Of a DNA stretch of 62,891 bases, positions 60,092 through 62,891 are shown in pieces; the stretch's first letter is position 1; each line of letters opens with the position of its first letter. A model generated the notes under the pieces. It ran no database searches. It saw nothing but the letters and a program-made list of their open reading frames with translations, and was not told the origin of the DNA. Source of the DNA: an uncultured Treponema sp. GTDB taxonomy: Bacteria; Spirochaetota; Spirochaetia; Treponematales; Treponemataceae. The translations under genes were made by a program, and so were the position numbers. The stretch is taken from the NCBI GenBank assembly GCA_937894335.1, contig CALCRU010000059.1, positions 1 to 62,891 of the forward strand. The letters run 5' to 3'.

Positions 60092-61033
60092 TTATGGAAA
60101 ACTTTGTAATGTAGCACCTTCCCTTACAGAGATGCATCTGTCTTGATCTGGATGACCAAATCGTCCATTTGTAAAACTTAAAAATTTTGTAGTTATCGTT
60201 GAAGACGGCTTATCCCAATAAAGCCTTCCATATACATCTCTGAAATAATTATCTCGACCAATATAGCATTTCAACTGCAAGTCAGGATTATCTTTGAAGG
60301 CTATACGTGTTCCACCGTCCTTTCTCACAGCACGAATTCTTTGAAGATTTATTGGAGCCAATTCCCTTGTGGAATGAAATCGTTGTGTATTCTCATCTCG
60401 ATATCCAGCTGGTATTTTCGGGAATTTTCTTTCGTTTCCTATAGCATCTCTTACAGTTCTCTCTTTTTTTTCATGCTCAGGCAGATGCACTTGCCTGTCC
60501 AATCTTGTTGCTATCAAAGAAAATCTTCGCCTGTTTTGCGGAATGCCATAGTTCTTCATATTAACCACATCATAAACGCATTTGCCATTTTCTTTGTTTC
60601 CATATCCCAGCTGGTCGAGCTTTTGTAAAAAATCATGGAGAATAGTTTCTTTGTTGCTCATAATCCCCGGTACATTTTCCACCAGAACATATCCCGGTTT
60701 ATAGTACTCAACAAATTTTTCAAAATAAAGAAGCAAGTCTTTTGTCTTTCGAGATTTTTCTTTTGATGACCGGATAATGCTGTAGAATTGACATGGACTG
60801 CAACCGACAAAAATCATTTCGTCATCATTGCGTTGTACATTAAATTCTTTTTCAAAATATTCTAGAGGGAGCTTTGTTATATCTTCATTTACAAATTTTG
60901 CCGGAGAATTATTTATCTCATACGTCTCTTTCGCTTCTGAATCCAAATCTACCCCTGCGATGACATCTATTTTTGCCTGAATGAGTCCGTTTGTCATGCC
61001 TCCGCCACCGCAGAAGAAGTCTATTGCACGCAA
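60092..61033 (-). CDS. DNA cytosine-C5 methyltransferase lacking motif X
   Basis: Protein of 313 residues from a TTG start at 61033 (GGAGG six nt upstream; no ATG fits). Motif I AIDFFCGGGG, catalytic motif IV VGCSPCQ (Cys near 81), motif VI VENVPG, motif VIII QNRRRF and motif IX VREGATLQSFP are all present. The chain stops immediately after SFP. The usual C-terminal helix with motif X (QxGNAVP), needed for SAM binding, is absent, and none of the three frames after the stop encodes it. It may be inactive or need another subunit. It is first gene of the McrB-Fic-nuclease operon. Confidence 0.85.
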   Translation of the reverse strand: MRAIDFFCGGGGMTNGLIQAKIDVIAGVDLDSEAKETYEINNSPAKFVNEDITKLPLEYFEKEFNVQRNDDEMIFVGCSPCQFYSIIRSSKEKSRKTKDLLLYFEKFVEYYKPGYVLVENVPGIMSNKETILHDFLQKLDQLGYGNKENGKCVYDVVNMKNYGIPQNRRRFSLIATRLDRQVHLPEHEKKERTVRDAIGNERKFPKIPAGYRDENTQRFHSTRELAPINLQRIRAVRKDGGTRIAFKDNPDLQLKCYIGRDNYFRDVYGRLYWDKPSSTITTKFLSFTNGRFGHPDQDRCISVREGATLQSFP

Positions 61034-61074
61034 GATTTTCCTCCAAAAACAGCTATCCCAATATAACGGCAATC

Positions 61075-61083
61075 ATTATACCA
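61075..61083 (-). promoter_or_regulatory. Extended -10 promoter of the methyltransferase operon
   Basis: Minus strand TGgTATAAT (61075-61083), about 42 nt before the TTG start. The -35 match is weak (TAAACA). Confidence 0.5.
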
Positions 61084-61125
61084 TAAAGCAGCCTTTTTGT
61101 TTAGCAGTGTTTTTGCTCAGTTTGT

Positions 61126-61291
61126 ACGATATTTTCCAGGCTAGGGATTGGAGCACCTGCCCGCAGGGCAGTTCCGTAGCGTAGCGGAGGAATGAGGGTG
61201 ACCGAAGTGCGGAAAGCCCGCCCCCGAAGCGATGGGATTGTCGGGTCTAGCCCGACAATGACTGAGCGGAGGGGGGAGCCCCCATAAAACC
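61126..61291. repeat. Hairpin-rich interspersed element, copy 1
   Basis: It begins with a 29-bp block identical to one at 62707-62735 and ends with a shared module containing GCGGAAAGCCCG, CCCCGAAGCGATGG and CGGGTCT-GCCCGACAATGACTGAGC. Between the two constant modules the hairpins differ (here CTGCCC-GCA-GGGCAG). It lies immediately beyond the stop of the ATPase gene. Confidence 0.8.
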
Positions 61292-61292
61292 T

Positions 61293-62606
61293 CTACCTAA
61301 GCCAGTCTTCTTCAAGTAAAAACTGCTCAATTCCTATATATTGAATTCCTTTGTCATCCTGCCAGGGTTCTATGTTGTCTTTTATTACTACAAACTTTTT
61401 GAATGAATCGTTTATCCGACAGAGGGAATTGATTTCCTGCTGCTTTTTTTCTTGGTCATCAATATTTAGGGCAGACTGTATATAAAAACGTTTGCTGCCC
61501 ATATTTGCTATAAAGTCAACTTCCAGATAATTTCGCTGACTTTTTCCCCGCGCATCTTTTGTATTATGCTCAACTACTCCAACATCAACATCAAAACCTC
61601 GGATTTTCAGTTCATTAAAAATGATATTTTCCATTATGTGGTTTTCTTCCTGCTGACGGAAATTTAATCTTGCATTGCGTAAACCCACATCTACAAAATA
61701 ATATTTGAGAGGCGTACTGATATATTTTTTGCCTTTCACGTTATATCGGACTGCACTGTCGATTAAAAAAGCATCCTTAAAATATTCGAGGTAAAGGCTG
61801 ACTGTTTCTGGAGCAACATTTCTTTTTTTTACAGTCTTAAAAGTATTTGAAAGATTTAAAGGATTTGTTAGAGAGCCTATTGAAGATGAAATTACATTTA
61901 GTAATTCTTCAAGATCTGAACTGTCATTAATTACTTTGTGACGTTCAAGGACATCTTTTATGTAAGTACCAGTGAATAAATCCTTAAGATATTTACTTTT
62001 TTCTGCTGGAGTCTTTTTTGTCACGACGAGCGGCATTCCTCCGTATGTGTAATATTCACGCCAGGCTTTGCTTTTATCACCTTTATATGCGCTGTAAAAT
62101 TCGCTGAATGATAAGGGATAGATTCTAACTTCGTCCCCTCTGTCGCGGAATTCCGTTACTATGTCAGATGAAAGCATTTTAGAGTTGCTTCCTGTTATGT
62201 AAATATCAGCATTAGGAAGCTTCATAAAACCAAGAACAGTGTCTACAAATGTGATTTTCGCGTCTGGATTTGGAAGGTACGGATTTTGTATTTCCTCAAC
62301 TTTCTGAATTTCATCAAGGAATATATAATATTGCTTTGAGGTATCAGAAACCAGGGAACGAATGTATTTATCAAGTTCTATTGGATTGCGGTATTTGGCA
62401 TTCGCAGTTTCGTCAAGCGCAAGTTCTATAATCTGCTCTTGTTTTACTCCATTATTGATTAAATACTGATGATAGATAACAAACAGAAGATATGACTTTC
62501 CGCAACGGCGGTTTCCTGTAATAATTTTTACAAGCCCATTCTCCCGTTTTGAGATTAATTTTTCTAAATAACGTGGTCTTTCAATCACTTTCAACCCTTT
62601 AAACAT
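61293..62606 (-). CDS. COG1373-type AAA ATPase with DUF4143 domain (paralogue)
   Basis: Protein of 437 residues. Walker A GNRRCGKSYLLF, Walker B YYIFLDEIQKVEE, VTGSNSK-like ITGSNSKMLSSD, FRDRGDEVRIYPLSFSEF, and a C-terminal DUF4143 half with NARLNFRQQEENHIMENIIFNELKI-type sequence almost identical to the copy at 45.7 kb. It has an independent promoter (TTGCCA-17-TATAAT) flanked by two TGCGTA-WW-TACGCA palindromes and lies between two direct copies of a hairpin element. It may be a mobile or selfish cassette. No ribosome site is seen. Confidence 0.88.
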   Translation of the reverse strand: MFKGLKVIERPRYLEKLISKRENGLVKIITGNRRCGKSYLLFVIYHQYLINNGVKQEQIIELALDETANAKYRNPIELDKYIRSLVSDTSKQYYIFLDEIQKVEEIQNPYLPNPDAKITFVDTVLGFMKLPNADIYITGSNSKMLSSDIVTEFRDRGDEVRIYPLSFSEFYSAYKGDKSKAWREYYTYGGMPLVVTKKTPAEKSKYLKDLFTGTYIKDVLERHKVINDSSDLEELLNVISSSIGSLTNPLNLSNTFKTVKKRNVAPETVSLYLEYFKDAFLIDSAVRYNVKGKKYISTPLKYYFVDVGLRNARLNFRQQEENHIMENIIFNELKIRGFDVDVGVVEHNTKDARGKSQRNYLEVDFIANMGSKRFYIQSALNIDDQEKKQQEINSLCRINDSFKKFVVIKDNIEPWQDDKGIQYIGIEQFLLEEDWLR

Positions 62607-62607
62607 T

Positions 62608-62696
62608 TGCGTAAATACGCATTTTTTTCAGTTCATTATACAAGCAGAGAGAAAATTTGGCAACTTTTAGCTCTGAAATTTTTGCGTATTTACGCA
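62608..62696 (-). promoter_or_regulatory. Promoter flanked by two identical-type palindromes
   Basis: Minus strand TTGCCA (62658-62663), 17 bp, TATAAT (62635-62640). Palindromes TGCGTA-N2-TACGCA sit at 62608-62621, two bases before the ATG, and at 62683-62696, upstream of the -35 box, 75 bp apart. This looks like a looping autorepression module. Confidence 0.65.
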
Positions 62697-62706
62697 TTTT
62701 TTTAAC

Positions 62707-62891
62707 ACGATATTTTCCAGGCTAGGGATTGGAGCCACGCCACAGGCGTTCGGGAGCGGAGGGATTCCGACTTTTGTCGGAATGACTGAGCGGACGAATG
62801 GAGCGCGGTTAGTGCGGAATGGCGGAAAGCCCGACCCCGAAGCGATGGAATTGGCGGGTCTTGCCCGACAATGACTGAGCAGAGGGGGAGC
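62707..62891. repeat. Hairpin-rich interspersed element, copy 2 (runs off window)
   Basis: Same orientation and same left and right modules as the copy at 61126, with a longer variable middle that includes TTCCGAC-TTTTG-GTCGGAA followed by TGACTGAGC. It is at least 185 bp and continues past the window end. Confidence 0.8.

Noticed and set aside
61126..62891. Insertion sequence carrying the ATPase
   Set aside because: The flanking copies are direct, non-coding and internally variable. No transposase, terminal inverted repeats or target-site duplication is seen.

Overview
The window looks like spirochaete DNA, most likely a Treponema-type host-associated anaerobe. This rests on three methyl-accepting chemotaxis proteins of unrelated sensor architecture, a pyruvate phosphate dikinase, an indolepyruvate:ferredoxin oxidoreductase, an alanine/sodium symporter, many lipoprotein or secreted proteins and moderate GC. 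No rRNA or tRNA was recognised, so the assignment is inferential. Promoters are easy to read (TTGACA-like box, about 17 bp, TATAAT-like box). Several genes have the -10 box only 5-13 nt before the ATG and no Shine-Dalgarno, which points to leaderless or near-leaderless transcripts.

Region 1 (1-41.4 kb) is mostly chromosomal housekeeping and sensory DNA: a YoeB/RelB-type toxin-antitoxin pair, chemoreceptors, Hsp20, a PlsC acyltransferase, a lipoprotein, a diaminobutyrate aminotransferase/decarboxylase pair (1,3-diaminopropane synthesis), a GntR-ABC operon with a clear operator, a 7TM chemoreceptor broken by one frameshift, a two-TM RCK channel with a non-canonical filter plus a cNMP-binding partner, a GH26-like enzyme, argC-iorA and iorB, an AEC transporter, pyruvate phosphate dikinase with a histone-H1-like basic tail, a solute-binding protein/hybrid kinase pair, a deacetylase, a MATE pump, a GH31 enzyme, a radical SAM protein and an AGCS symporter. 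Three degenerate tandem arrays of about 20-21 bp units lie in intergenic DNA at 4.4-4.6, 5.2-5.3 and 9.0-9.1 kb.

Region 2 (41.4-54.2 kb) is accessory DNA. A type I restriction-modification locus (R, a COG1373-type ATPase, S, then M) sits inside a run of small GNAT acetyltransferases, with a tandem stem-loop array between hsdS and hsdM. It is followed by a DUF5680 protein, a frameshifted MFS drug pump with a leader-peptide attenuator, and relics of a response regulator, a histidine kinase and a CAP-domain protein, all internally deleted or truncated.

Region 3 (54.2-62.9 kb) is a second defence block read leftwards: a cytosine-C5 methyltransferase lacking motif X, a McrB-like AAA+ protein, a Fic protein with a wHTH, and a DUF2357/PD-(D/E)XK McrC-like nuclease, then a NUDIX hydrolase. 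A second COG1373 ATPase lies between two direct copies of a hairpin-rich interspersed element. The two COG1373 ATPases are paralogues. Each has its promoter bracketed by inverted repeats, a layout typical of autoregulated selfish or defence genes.
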